A stretch of DNA of 64,000 nucleotides, from positions 46,900,671-46,964,670 of the forward strand of contig CM026395.1 in assembly GCA_014843695.1 (NCBI GenBank), written 5' to 3'. The DNA comes from Archivesica marissinica. Lineage: Eukaryota; Mollusca; Bivalvia; Venerida; Vesicomyidae. Made by a program: the position numbers and the translations under genes. Positions 1 through 10,620 of the stretch are shown in pieces. Under the pieces are notes generated by a model, which saw only the letters and a list, made by a program, of their open reading frames with translations, was not told where the DNA came from and searched no databases. Position 1 is the first letter of the stretch; each line of letters starts with the position of its first letter.

Positions 1-130
1 GGTGTGGTGGTGGCGGTGTCGAAATCATTTCATAGGAGGAAGCTATGAGGCAGATCAGTGGTTCTACACCGGTGGGCACGTCCGTACGTGAAATACTGCT
101 GGGAATGGAACCAGGGGTCTTCCTCCACTA
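1..130 (+). mobile_element. SINE-4 family, 3' body fragment
   Basis: The block with 'cagatcagtggttctac', 'gggcacgtccgt', 'gaaatactgct' and 'gtcttcctccac' matches the 3' half of the tRNA-derived elements at 18552-18745 and 21612-21815. The tRNA-like head lies outside the window or is missing. The 18-bp array starts directly after it. Confidence 0.55.
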
Positions 131-1107
131 CTAGCTGCATAGCTGGTGAGTCGCAGATAGCTGGTGAGTCGCAGATAGCTGGTGAGTCGGAGATAGCTGG
201 TGAGTCGCAGATAGCTGGTTAGTCGGAGATAGCTGGTGAGTCGCAGATAGCTGGTGAGTCGCAGATAGCTGGTGAGTCGCAGAAAGCTGGTTAGTCGGAG
301 AAAGCTGGTGCGTCGCAGATAGCTGGTGAGTCGCAGATAGCTGGTGAGTCGCAGATAGCTGATGAGTGGCAGATAGCTGGTGAGTCGCAGATAGCTGGTT
401 AGTCGAAGATAGCTGGTGAGTCGCAGATAGCTGGTGAGTCGGAGATAGCTGGTGAGTCGCAGATAGCTGGTTAGTCGGAGATAGCTGGTGAGTCGCAGAT
501 AGCTGGTGAGTCGCAGATAGCTGATGAGTGGCAGATAGCTGGTGAGTCGCAGATAGCTGGTGAGTCGCAGATAGCTGGTGAGTCGCAGATAGCTGGTTAG
601 TCGCAGATAGCTGATGAGTCGCAGATAGCTGATGAGTCGCAGATAGCTGGTGAGTCGCAGATAGCTGATGAGTCGCAGATAGCTGGTGAGTCGCAGATAG
701 CTGGTGAGTCGCAGATAGCTGGTTAGTCGCAGATAGCTGATGAGTCGCAGCTATCTGGTGAGTCGGAGATAGCTGATTAGTCGCAGATAGCTGATGAGTC
801 GCAGATAGCTGATGAGTCGCAGATAGCTGGTGAGTCGCAGATAGCTGATGAGTCGCAGATAGCTGATGAGTCGCAGATAGCTGATGAGTCGCAGATAGCT
901 GATGAGTCGGAGATAGCTGGTGAGTCGGAGATAGCTGGTGAGTCGCAGATAGCTGATGAGTCGCAGATAGCTGATGAGTCGGAGATAGCTGGTGAATCGG
1001 AGATAGCTGGTGAGTCGGAGATAGCTGGTGAGTCGCAGATAGCTGGTGAGTCGCAGATAGCTGGTAAGTCGCAGATAGCTGGTGAGTCGCAGATAGCTGG
1101 TGAGTCA
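131..1107. repeat. Minisatellite, 18-bp unit, about 54 copies
   Basis: The unit is close to 'agctggtgagtcgcagat', with variants ggtgag/gatgag/ggttag and tcgcag/tcggag. Because 18 is a multiple of three and the minus-strand unit has no stop, a 328-codon open frame repeating a six-residue motif (THQLSA and variants) appears. It has no independent coding evidence and I do not call it a gene. Confidence 0.95.
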
Positions 1108-1240
1108 CCGGTGCCATTTGCTAAACTCTTTTATTGCTTTACATGCACTACCAAAATAATGATCATTCTATAGTTATATGAATGTCCGGATACCAATACC
1201 ACAACAGACATTTAGGAACATTATGCGCTGTACTAGCTTC

Positions 1241-1441
1241 ACACCAATGTAACCCTGGTTTGATCCTCGAGCAGGGAAGAATACGAGATGGTACGGTGGT
1301 AGCCAGATCTGATAGGTGGGTGTCTCCGTGTACTCCGGTTTCCTCTCACACAAATTAGACCACATTCGTCATCGCCAACGAGAGTGATTAATATAAGTCT
1401 GTTATAAAGTTTTATTCGCAATCGGTTTAAACTAAATAAAG
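1241..1441 (+). mobile_element. SINE-2 (Meta/BivaMD-like), 5'-truncated
   Basis: The sequence runs from the end of the tRNA-like head ('caccaatgtaaccctgg') through the conserved block 'gtactccggtttcctc' to the 3' tail 'gagagtgattaatataag'. It is diverged from the copies at 30169 and 32046. The conserved block resembles the central domain described for Meta/BivaMD SINEs of molluscs; that assignment is from memory. Confidence 0.7.
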
Positions 1442-1474
1442 ATTATATTCTCTTTTATCAAATAATACATTTAC

Positions 1475-1723
1475 CTAATTCCCAAATCTTATCGACGTCT
1501 TTTTGGGAGTTGAACCTGCTGATAAATAATTTGCTGTTCTGGCTAATCATCGAGCCTGGTTTAAGGATAGCCCGACCCGATTGGGAGGATACGGCCATTG
1601 GAAGACAATCCTTGAACACGCGCAGCATATCATCTCGCACTTCCGCTTCAAATTGAGTGAAATTCGTGTCGTTGTAATCCATAGCGTTTAAGAACTCGAT
1701 GCAGAAAAATGTGTTTAGGGGTT
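1475..1723 (-). CDS. Gene A exon 4: second ABM/DUF1330-like module
   Basis: This internal exon reads right to left. It follows the acceptor ctcttttcag and ends at the donor GAATTAG|GTAAAT. Its 249 nt complete a codon with two bases, encode 82 residues and end in phase 1. Readable landmarks are FFCIEFLNA near the start, FEAEVRDDMLRVF in the middle, and KLFISRFNSQKDVDKIWEL at the end. It aligns without gaps to the joined gene B exons 37318-37463 and 36197-36299, with about 30 of 82 residues identical, which is strong evidence of real coding sequence. The strand-helix pattern ending in an F-x-S segment followed by a Trp-containing helix resembles the dimeric alpha/beta-barrel (ABM/DUF1330) fold. 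A TRADD-N-like ferredoxin fold is the main alternative. Function is unknown. The next exon lies beyond the left edge. Confidence 0.75.
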
Positions 1724-1903
1724 CTGAAAAGAGCGATTGACTAGATCAGAATACAACTGAAAGGGGGTCTTGAAATCCTGTAAGTGTAACTGCTACTCAT
1801 ATTTTAATATGACTACATAACACGTCAATATGGCAACTGACATCGAAAAGGAACTATAAAATACTGCGTCTGCATTTTTATGTTGGTCCGCCGCCTCCGT
1901 TTG

Positions 1904-2189
1904 TTTTACGTTTATTTATCGTCACTACCGGTTGCCTATATGAGCTACGCCTCCTGAAGAGATTAGTTATTATAGAATATTGGAGGATAGTGCAATGATA
2001 CAGACAAAAGCCCATTCCAGAGTCTCCTCTGGTTCTTTTACGTGCACGGTGTAAAGCACCGACACGAGACCTCGGTTTAAAGTCCCACCTGAAAGATTGT
2101 TAATCTTATTAGGGTCAGACGGGGAATCGAACCTACCATCCATGGATTACCAGTCCAACGTGTTAACCACTAAACAATAGATCCGTCTG
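1904..2189 (-). mobile_element. SINE-3 (tRNA-Thr-like head), nearly full length
   Basis: Read on the minus strand, the element begins with a tRNA-like head (here mutated around the D arm), continues through a body with 'ccgaggtctcgtgtcggtgc' and ends in the tail 'accggtagtgacgataaat'. The family head has an anticodon-arm-like CTGGA/TCCAG stem with GGT in the loop. It lies in the gene A intron between exons 4 and 3. Confidence 0.8.
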
Positions 2190-2192
2190 TTG

Positions 2193-2340
2193 TCAGCCTC
2201 CGTGGTCGAGTGGTTAATGTCGCCGATTTATTCAGCATTTATGGATATTCATAATTCGATTTTTTGATATCCAAATATCGAATGATGGATATCCAAAAAT
2301 AGAATTATGGATATCCAAAAATCGATTTTTGGATATCTAA
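2193..2340. repeat. SINE-4 head fragment and short 22-bp repeats
   Basis: Bases 2193-2221 read 'gcctccgtggtcgagtggtt', which is the tRNA-like head of SINE-4. From about 2235 there are four or five degenerate units of about 22 bp built on the palindrome ggatatcc ('tatggatatccaaaaat'). Confidence 0.55.
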
Positions 2341-2341
2341 G

Positions 2342-2428
2342 AAATAATAAGTATCAACCGTGGTATATCGCATACGAACGACAAACGAGGGTTATTCTGC
2401 GATATACCACGGTTGATACTTATTATTT
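2342..2428. repeat. Perfect 31-bp inverted repeat, 25-bp spacer
   Basis: The arms at 2342-2372 and 2398-2428 are exact reverse complements (left arm starts AAATAATAAGTATCAACC and ends GTATATCGCA). Such a hairpin may be the end of a foldback element. The arm piece GGTATATCGCA recurs near 2805. Confidence 0.9.
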
Positions 2429-2885
2429 CGAGTCTAACACGACTTACTTCTAATAATTATAAAGGAGTATTTTCTTCAAACACCGCTGCATTTGGCTTTC
2501 GAAATTTCCTCCCGCGTAAGGGGTGATGACGTTATTTTGTATGGAAAATATCAATCTAGTGCATATATGAACACAAGTTGTAACTGATCAACAATTTTAT
2601 TTATTTTGTCAAATAAAACTGTACAGAATAGTAACTGAAACGTTACTTAACAGAAAAACAAGACGGACAAGAGATTATCTGATTCTAAAAATAGCTCACT
2701 TCCGTGAATTCCCACGGTATATTTTACAAACATCACGTGACTTTCATTCATAAAACTTTACACGCATTGTATAAATGGAATAGCCAAAACACGGTGCGCG
2801 CGCAAGGTAGGTATATCGCAGAAAAACCCGATGTGGGTTTTACTCTACAAGTCTGTATGTTATTAGCTGGGTCGTGTTAGAATCA
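2429..2885. mobile_element. Possible small MITE with 14-bp terminal repeats
   Basis: GAGTCTAACACGAC near 2430 is matched in reverse complement by GTCGTGTTAGAATC at 2871-2884, with one mismatch. The 456 bp between them has no coding capacity. No clear target-site duplication is visible, so the call is tentative. The element sits directly beside the 31-bp inverted repeat. Confidence 0.4.
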
Positions 2886-3049
2886 TAAATAACTTGGACT
2901 CTTACACACATTCCATTGTTGTAAATAATCATGTACATGATAGAAAATAAATATGTTTTAACTGAAAGGCCAAATTACCATAACGACATAACTAATCGAA
3001 ATGCATGTTTCAGTAATTATGTTCAGCTTGTTACACATTATCAACTTAC

Positions 3050-3287
3050 CTGTCGGCGGCGAGAGCAATGGTATATAGAATGCTTCGTATTCCCTCGGCG
3101 ACGGAAAGCAAGGTTCTCGGAAAGGATTATGTCTATGAGTATGCTCAAAGAATCCTTCGGCAGCCTTCATCTTCGTAAACCAGAAAACGCACACTGCATT
3201 TTCGGTAGTCATACAGTCCTTGTACGGCTTATGTTTGGATATAATCCAGTTCGTTTGGTTGCTTTTGGCCTCTTCATATACGAATAT
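3050..3287 (-). CDS. Gene A exon 3: C-terminal half of first ABM-like module
   Basis: The exon lies between the acceptor ttaacacag|ATATTC and the donor CGACAG|GTAAGT. Its 238 nt enter in phase 0 and leave in phase 1. It starts IFVYEEAKSNQ, continues with VCVFWFTKMKAAEGFFEH, and ends PSPREYEAFYIPLLSPPT. The gene B counterpart (41679-41919) is three bases longer, has the same phases, and shares the frame IFV.E, the W-F strand, the A..FF helix, FPSP and IPLL. In ABM/DUF1330 proteins this corresponds to the second beta strand after the GG turn, the F-P/S-x-x-x-A-x-x-F strand-helix and the final strand. That family assignment is inferred from pattern only. An ORF on the opposite strand is a shadow. 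Confidence 0.78.
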
Positions 3288-3445
3288 CTGTGTTAAGCAT
3301 AATTATGCTATGTAAGGTAATGTTACACAGTTGATCAAATCTGATTTAATGTAATACATTTGTTTTCAAATGTTTTAGTACGTACTTATATAGGTAAAAG
3401 ACCCGTGTACACTCTTTTTAGTTTCTAAATTTTATTCCTGTAGTT

Positions 3446-3633
3446 GTGGAAGTCGTGATAGCGCCGTGGTAGAACGTTCGCTTCAGGTGCGAAATGCACG
3501 GAGTTCGAGCCCCGCTGGAGCCGCTACGATTGTGGCGATGGATTCCATCAGGAATGAGGTCTCGAGAGTGATTAATATAAGTTGTATGAACTTGTATTGC
3601 AATCGAGCTAAAAATAAATGTGTATAAACTAAT
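3446..3633 (+). mobile_element. SINE-1 (tRNA-Leu-like head), internal deletion
   Basis: The head 'gtggaagtcgtgatagcg' with 'ttcgcttcaggtgcgaa' (5-bp stem, CAG in the loop) and box-B-like 'gagttcgagccccgctgg' is followed directly by 'gcgatggattccatcaggaa'. The usual CT-rich centre is missing. The tail is 'gagagtgattaatataag'. Confidence 0.85.
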
Positions 3634-3935
3634 AATCGGAAAAAACGTATTTGAGCAAGTATCTCAAATTATACGCTAACTATCGTATACGACAATGAAT
3701 ATGAACTATGATACATGCAACATGCATACTGTTCATGTACTTTTCACGTTCAATTGAAAGGAATTATTGTATTGTTGATTATTTCTGTAGCCGCGGCGGC
3801 CGCGCTCCTATCAGATTTACTTCCGGTTTCGTTCCAGCAAGTACAAAGCATGTATATTAACCACACTTAAATATCACGCTCTCCCACATGGTTTGTCGGC
3901 GGGGATGGTAAATAAGTTCAATCATCCAATTTAAA

Positions 3936-3979
3936 ATGAAGTTGCTTTGTCTAACACTGGTGTTATGTGTATGTTCAAG
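3936..3979 (+). CDS. Candidate first exon encoding a signal peptide
   Basis: An ATG at 3936 starts MKLLCLTLVLCVCS, a basic N-terminus followed by a Leu/Val/Cys-rich core, which is the form of a secretory signal peptide. The reading reaches TCAAG|GTAAGAG, a strong donor, after 14 codons plus two bases. It lies on the strand opposite gene A, in the intron between exons 2 and 3. A 22-bp minisatellite follows at once. No downstream partner exon was found on the plus strand, so this could be a stranded exon of a secreted-protein gene or chance. Confidence 0.35.
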
Positions 3980-3989
3980 GTAAGAGTTA

Positions 3990-4420
3990 GGGACATCCGC
4001 TTTAAAAGTTGGGGACTTCAGCTTTAAGAGTTTCGGACCTCCGTTTTAAGAGTTGGGGACTTCCGCTTTGTGAGTTGGTGACTACTGCCTTAAGAATTGG
4101 GGACTTCCGCTTTGTGAATTGGGGACTACCATTTAAGAGTTGGGGACATCCGCTTTAAGAGTTGGGGACTTCCGCTTTGTGAGTTGGTGACTACTGCCTT
4201 AAGAATTGGGGACTTCCGCTTTGTGAATTGGGGACTACCATTTAAGAGTTGGGGACATCCGCTTTAAGAGTTGGGGACTTCCGCTTTGTGAGTTGGTGAC
4301 TACTGCCTTAAGAATTGGGGACTTCCGCTTTGTGAATTGGGGACTACCATTTAAGAATTGGGGTGTTCCGCTTTGCGAGTTTGGGAATTCCGCTTTAAGA
4401 GTTGGGCACTTCCGTAGTTC
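3990..4420. repeat. Minisatellite of 22-bp units in a 109-bp higher-order repeat
   Basis: Units like 'gagttggggacttccgcttt' vary, and a five-unit block beginning 'gagttggggacatcc' recurs at 4137 and 4246, a higher-order period of 109 bp. The array lies between gene A exons 3 and 2. Confidence 0.9.
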
Positions 4421-4578
4421 TATAAAAAAAAACCCATATAAGAACAACATACATATTGCTTGCATCGATCGGATGGCATAAATGGAGCAATCAATTACTA
4501 TCGATGTTTCTGGAACAGCGCCATTGTAAGACGAGAGACCGTCTTCACGAATAAATGAAACACATTGTTATCACATAC

Positions 4579-4719
4579 CCTCTCCTTTCTGGCAATGCCA
4601 ATCAAGTACCCGCCTTCATTTCTGCAGATTGACTGCTGGCCTTTCAGAGCTAGATTGACAACGTTGTACGCAGCATCTTCAAAGCGTAGAAACACTAATC
4701 CACCAGGATACGAATGTTT
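4579..4719 (-). CDS. Gene A exon 2: N-terminal half of first ABM-like module
   Basis: The exon is bounded by the acceptor ctatttatgattcag|AAACATTCG and the donor GAGAGG|GTATGT. It has 141 nt, is phase 0 on both sides and encodes 47 residues. It starts KHSYPGGLVFLRFEDA (first strand) and ends with an EGGYLIGIARKER turn and strand after an amphipathic helix. Gene B has an exon of exactly the same length and phase (44499-44639), with about 15 of 47 residues identical, including the GGY..GIA.K motif. The GG turn followed by a strand is typical of ABM/DUF1330 domains. Exon 1 ends in phase 0, so a direct splice keeps the frame. Confidence 0.78.
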
Positions 4720-4765
4720 CTGAATCATAAATAGAAAGAAACAATAGTACATATACACATCACTA

Positions 4766-5000
4766 CACATAGGACTGCAGATGTACCTAACATAGGACTG
4801 CAGATGTACCTAACATAGGACTGCAGATGTACCTAACATAGGACTGCAGATGTACCTAACATAGGACTGCAGATGTACCTAACATAGGACTGCAGATGTA
4901 CCTAACATAGGATTGTAGATGTACCTAACATAGGACTGCAGATGTACCTAACATAGGACTACAGATGTACGCAGCATATGATTGCAGATGTACCTAACAC
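4766..5000. repeat. Minisatellite, 23-bp unit, about 10 copies
   Basis: The unit is 'cataggactgcagatgtacc' plus 'taa'. The last copies are degenerate. The 'gatgtacctaa' core is shared with the 45-bp array at 5391. Confidence 0.92.
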
Positions 5001-5052
5001 AGAAATAAACATTAAAGTGAATTAGCAGGAATTCACTCGGATAGGTTTTATC

Positions 5053-5283
5053 GTGGAAGTCGTGATAGCGCAGTGGTAGCAGAGGTGCGAAAGCCCCGGT
5101 GTTCGAGCCAAGCTGGATCCGTTACGATTGTGCCCTAAGGCAAGGGATTTAAACTCCACGTTGCCTCCTCTCTCTCTCCCTCGTTTCAATGTATTCCATC
5201 ATGTATGAGGTCTCGAGAGTGATTAATATAAGTTGTATGAACTTGTTTCGCAATCGAGCTAAAATAAATGTGTGTAAACTAAT
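5053..5283 (+). mobile_element. SINE-1, deletion in the tRNA-like head
   Basis: The copy keeps 'gtggaagtcgtgatagcg' and the complete tail ending 'gctaaaataaat', but the anticodon-arm region is shortened ('gtagcagaggtgcgaa'). It sits between two minisatellites in the first intron of gene A. Confidence 0.85.
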
Positions 5284-5390
5284 AGGTTCTAAAACGATAT
5301 CAATAAAGTGCATGGACAGGGGTTAACAAGGATAGCCGGACGTGTATAGAGTCAAAATAGAAATATCTCGCGTTCACAGGCATCCGGAGA

Positions 5391-6056
5391 TGTACCTAAG
5401 ATAAAGTACATTAACAGGAATCCACTAGTATGGAGGTGTACCTAAGATAAAGTACATTAACAGGAATCCACTAGTATGGAGGTGTACCTAAGATAAACTA
5501 CATTAACAGGAATCCACTAGTATGTAGATGTACCTAAGATAAGTACATTAACAGGAATCCACTAGTATGTAGATGTACCTAAGATAAGTACATTAACAGG
5601 AATCCACTAGTATGTAGATGTACCTAAGATAAGTACATTAACAGGAATCCACTAGTATGTAGATGTACCTAAGATAAGTACATTAACAGGAATCCACTAG
5701 TATGTAGATGTACCTAAGATAAGTACATTAACAGGAATCCACTAGTATGTAGATGTACCTAAGATAAGTACATTAACAGGAATCCACTAGTATGTAGATG
5801 TACCTAAGATAAGTACATTAACAGGAATCCACTAGTATGTAGATGTACCTAAGATAAGTACATTAACAGGAATCCACTAGTATGTAGATGTACCTAAGAT
5901 AAGTACATTAACAGGAATCCACTAGTATGTAGATGTACCTAAGATAAGTACATTAACAGGAATCCACTAGTATGTAGATGTACCTAAGATAAGTACATTA
6001 ACAGGAATCCACTAGTATGTAGATGTACCTAAGATAAGTACATTAACAGGAATCCA
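5391..6056. repeat. Minisatellite, 45-bp unit, about 15 copies
   Basis: The unit contains 'gatgtacctaagataagt' and 'attaacaggaatccactagt'. The first three copies carry 'ggaggtgtacc' and one extra base; the rest are nearly identical, which suggests recent homogenisation. Confidence 0.95.
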
Positions 6057-6138
6057 TTTATTTTACGAAGATACCTAACATAAAAATCAAAACATGTAAA
6101 TATGAATCAGTATACGCATAACTCATGCAGATGGATAC

Positions 6139-7695
6139 GGATGACACAACAGATGTATCAAACATTGCGCATAAACAAGAAGACTTTATGAACGGATGAC
6201 ACAACAGATGTATCAAACATTGCGCATAAACAAGAATACTTTGTGAACGGATGACACAACAGATGTATCAAACATTGCGCATAAACAAGAAGACTTTATG
6301 AACGGATGACACAACAGATGTATCAAACATTGCGCATAAACAAGAAGACTTTATGAGCGGATGACACAACAGATGTATCAAACATTGCGCATAAACAAGA
6401 AGACTTTATGAACGGGTGACACAACAGATGTATCAAACATTGCGCATAAACAAGAAGACTTTATGAGCGGGTGACACAACAGATGTATCAAACATTGCGC
6501 ATAAACAAGAAGACTTTATGAACGGATGACACAACAGATGTATCAAACATTGCGCATAAACAAGAAGACTTTATGAACGGATGACACAACAGATGTATCA
6601 AACAGTGCGCATAAACAAGAATACTTTATGAGCGGGTGACACAACAGATGTATCAAACAGTGCGCATAAACAAGAAGACTTTATGAGCGGGTGACACAAC
6701 AGATGTATCAAACATTGCGCATAAACAAGAAGACTTTATGAACGGGTGACACAACAGATGTATCAAACATTGCGCATAAACAAGAAGACTTTATGAGCGG
6801 GTGACACAACAGATGTATCAAACATTGCGCATAAACAAGAAGACTTTATGAACGGATGACACAACAGATGTATCAAACATTGCGCATAAACAAGAAGACT
6901 TTATGAACGGATGACACAACAGATGTATCAAACATTGCGCATAAACAAGAAGACTTTATGAATGGATGACACAACAGATATATCAAACATTGCGCATAAA
7001 CAAGAAGACTTTATGAACGGATGACACAACAGATATATCAAACATTGCGCATATACAAGAAGACTTTATGAACGGATGACACAACATATATATCAAACAT
7101 TGCGCATAAACATGAAGACTTTATGAACGGATGACACAACAGATGTATCAAACAATGCGCATAAACAAGAAGACTTTATGAGCGGGTGACACAACAGATA
7201 TATCAAACATTGCGCATAAACAAGAAGACTTTATGAACGGATGACACAACAGATGTATCAAACATTGCGCATAAACAAGAAGACTTTATGAACGGATGAC
7301 ACAACAGATGTATCAAACATTGCGCATAAACAAGAAGACTTTATGAGCGGGTGACACAACAGATGTATCAAACATTGCGCATAAACAAGAATACTTTATG
7401 AGCGGGTGACACAACAGATATATCAAACATTGCGCATAAACAAGAAGACTTAATGAACGGATGACACAACAGATATATCAAACATTGCGCATAAACAAGA
7501 AGACTTTATGAGCGGGTGACACAACAGATGTTGTCATCAAATATTGCGCATACACAAGAAGACTTTATGAGCGGATGACACAACAAATGTAGGCATCAAA
7601 TATTGCGCATAAACAAGACGACTTTATGAGCGGATGACACAACAAATGTAGGCATCAAACATTGCGCATTAACAAGAAGAATTTATGAGCGGATT
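6139..7695. repeat. Minisatellite, 55-bp unit, about 28 copies
   Basis: The unit contains 'ggatgacacaacagatgtat' and 'attgcgcataaacaagaaga'. Variation is mainly aacgg/agcgg, gatg/ggtg and atgtat/atatat. Copies after 7520 are diverged and lead into the 81-bp array. Confidence 0.95.
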
Positions 7696-7739
7696 CCTAA
7701 ACAAACTGTAAACCCAGACACAGATGCGGTTAATGCAGA

Positions 7740-8457
7740 AATAGAAGTCCACGTGCATAAACAAACGTCGAAGCATTAATCAAAGCCAATAAACAAACAC
7801 AGAGTATACTTTCATACAGAAATAGAAGTCCACGTGCATAAACAAACGTCGAAGCATCAATGAAAGCCAATTAACAAACACAGAGTATACTTTCATACAG
7901 AAATAGAAGTCCACGTGCATAAACAAACGTCGAAGCATCAATCAAAGCCAATAAACAAACACAGAGTATACTTTCATACAGAAATAGAAGTCCACGTGCA
8001 TAAACAAACGTCGAAGCATCTATGAAAGCAAATAAACAAACACAGAGTATACTTTCATACAGAAATAGAAGTACACGTGCATAAACAAACGTCGAAGCAT
8101 CTATGAAAGCAAATAAACAAACACAGAGTATACTTTCATACAGAAATAGAAGTACACGTGCATAAACAAACGTCGAAGCATCAATGAAATCCAATAAACA
8201 AACACAGAGTATACTTTCATACAGAAATAGAAGTACACGTGCATAAACAAACGTCGAAGCATCAATGAAAGCCAATAAACAAACACAGAGTATACTTTCA
8301 TACAGAAATAGAAGTACACGTGCATAAACAAACGTCGAAGCATCTATGAAAGCCAATAAACAAACACAGAGTATACTTTCATACAGAAATAGAAGTACAC
8401 GTGCATAAACAAACGTCGAAGCATCAATAAAAGCCAATAAACAAACACAGAGTATAC
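7740..8457. repeat. Minisatellite, 81-bp unit, about 9 copies
   Basis: The unit contains 'cagagtatactttcatacag' and 'cataaacaaacgtcgaagca'. As 81 is 27 codons, the minus strand shows a 188-codon open frame of hydrophobic repeats, judged a by-product of the array. Confidence 0.95.
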
Positions 8458-9486
8458 TTTAATATTCATAAATCGGATTCAGAAACAGTTCTATCATATC
8501 ACGTCATGTCTTCAATTCAAATCATACAAATCTTCACTGATCTCCAACATATATTCAGAGTATTCAAGTTTCTTTTCAGGCATTCAATTATGGTATGCAG
8601 CCATATATATACGAGTACACAATTAAACTGACTATAAACCACTTTATAAATATATACGCACTCTTCAAATCTATCAAAATCAACAAGTATGCTTCCTACA
8701 GTTATATTCCTTGCGAAACATATCGATTTCGGGTTGTTTTTATATTATTCTCTCAATAGAGATATGTGGAATACATCATATTGTAGATTACTCTTTAATA
8801 TATATGGTTCTAGTGTCATAATACACACTCAGCGCATAAAGCTAATGAGACGCATCGCCTGTTTTTCTATTACCTCCCTTGGCAGATAAAGTCCGATTTA
8901 TCCCGTAATGTATATTGGTGTTTTTAGTTGGAATCCTTTGTTTTTACTGTTATTCCTAATCATACGGTGCGGTATGTAAATGGGATTTTATCAAAATGAT
9001 GACATTTTTTACAGTAAAGTACCGATTGGATTCTGTCGAGATTTAATAATGAACTGATAACATTAAACCTTAGCGGTGAAACAATGGTATTATTAGTATT
9101 ATGGGTACTACGGCGTAAGACGAGGCCGGGGGTCGAGTTGATTAGGGTGCGGGTTGACCGCGTACATGTATACAATGTGGGAGCTGTATGTAGCGTATCT
9201 ATGCAATCGGCAGTCTATGTCGTTGACTATAATATCAATCTGTTCGTTGGAAAGCTTATATTGCTGGTACGTCGTCTCTTACGTTTTTTTTCTATTGAAT
9301 TGTTCGCTCTTCCTTGAAATGATTGATTGCTCTCATGTTCAACATATATAACGGTAAGTGCCTGCCGTGCGGCGTTCGCTGCGTACGTGTCCCGTTCCGG
9401 TCTGTTATGTTCGTAACTTATCGCTAAGACTTCGTACCACACACAAAAAGACTCAGCGTATTGTCTATGTGCATTACATGTTGTAT
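8456..9486. other. Intronic spacer with a dispersed repeat (about 8870-9080)
   Basis: The stretch has no splice-bounded exon that I could support. About 8870-9080 ('attacctcccttggcagata' to 'cattttttacagtaaagt') is related to about 34790-35000 and, reversed, to 24010-24120, so it is an unnamed interspersed element. Confidence 0.5.
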
Positions 9487-9932
9487 ATACGTAAATAGGC
9501 AGAAATGCATCCGAATGTAATCCCAATAAATAATATAGTTCATTTTTCTTTTTGGCAGTGTATAGTTTTTGTGTTTCTTGAGAAATTATGTGACTTGATG
9601 AGAATACTTCAGACTAGTTGATGTGTAGAAAAGATGTGGTATAAGAATTCCGGCCATTGCAAACTGCAAGTTGGTATACTGTATTATTTGGCGGAGGAAT
9701 ACAGTGTGTAAATACATTGACGTTATTCACATGTGAGAACTGGCTATGCGAAACATTACATTTGGAATAATGTTGCTGTTTTGTGTGTGTTTAAATTGAA
9801 TACCTCTTCACAATGGGTGTTGTATCAGAAGAAATGAAAGATTGGAAATATAAATGAACAAGACTGTCTGTATTTACTTTTTACTAATAATGTATTTAAT
9901 AGGCAATTTATATGTTGTCTTACAACCTTACA
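9487..9932 (+). repeat. Dispersed repeat, copy 1 (pair with 40371-40816)
   Basis: The block from 'tacgtaaataggcagaaatg' to 'gtatttaataggcaatttat' is matched over its whole length, same orientation, at 40371-40816. No terminal repeats or coding capacity are evident. Confidence 0.75.
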
Positions 9933-10144
9933 TGTATATGCAGCCACCATATTTTATTTTAGTATCACGTGACATTGTATTATATCGAAAGAACACAAGT
10001 CCGAATGGCAGCATTGCTGTTTATAATAAGACGACGTTTAAATAATAACTTCGTTTGATACCTCTCCAGAAGTGTATTAGTCATTTTACTTGTTGGATGA
10101 TAGTGCAATATACAGAAGACGCCCCAATTCCAGTAGCAACCCTG

Positions 10145-10406
10145 ATGGAAGTCATGATAGCGCATGGGTAGCGTGTTCGCTTTAGGTTCGAAAGGACTGG
10201 AGTTCGAGCCCCGCTGGAGCTGTTACGATTGTGCTCTTAGGCGAGGCATTTAAATTCCACGTCGCATCTTCTCTCTCTCCCCCTCTCTCTCTCTCTCTCT
10301 CTCTCGCTCTTTCATGGCGATGGATTCCAGAGTCTTGAGAGTGATTAATATAAATTGTAAGAAATTGTTTCGCAAATCGAGCTAAAATAAATTTGTATGA
10401 ACTAAC
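10145..10406 (+). mobile_element. SINE-1 with expanded (CT)n
   Basis: Full-length layout: tRNA-like head, box-B-like 'gagttcgagccccgctgg', CT-rich centre expanded to a dinucleotide repeat at 10271-10310, and the tail 'gagagtgattaatataaa'. It lies in gene A intron 1. Confidence 0.88.
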
Positions 10407-10620
10407 CCTGGTTCTGTTCATGCCCGGAGTATAGCACAGATACATGGGGCAACATCGGTGTATAGTCCAATGTGACATAATGTTAATATTATGACGGTCA
10501 GCTCGGGGGTGAATAGCTGGAGGGTCGCCAAATGACAAGCTATTGATACGACTTTAAAACTCCAAAAACAAACCAATATAAACGTATCGCGAACTCAGCA
10601 TTAAGTAAGCTTATATTTAC

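Noticed and set aside
131..1117. 328-codon ORF with THQLSA repeats
   Set aside because: An 18-bp array in frame; repetitive and without introns or flanking coding sequence.
1475..1723. TRADD-N domain identity for the second module
   Set aside because: The pattern (strand, helix, G-S-like turn, strand, helix) also fits TRADD-N, but the first module points to ABM/DUF1330. Kept only as an alternative.
5391..8457. Regular repeats as a CRISPR array
   Set aside because: Units are contiguous without unique spacers, and the sequence is eukaryotic.
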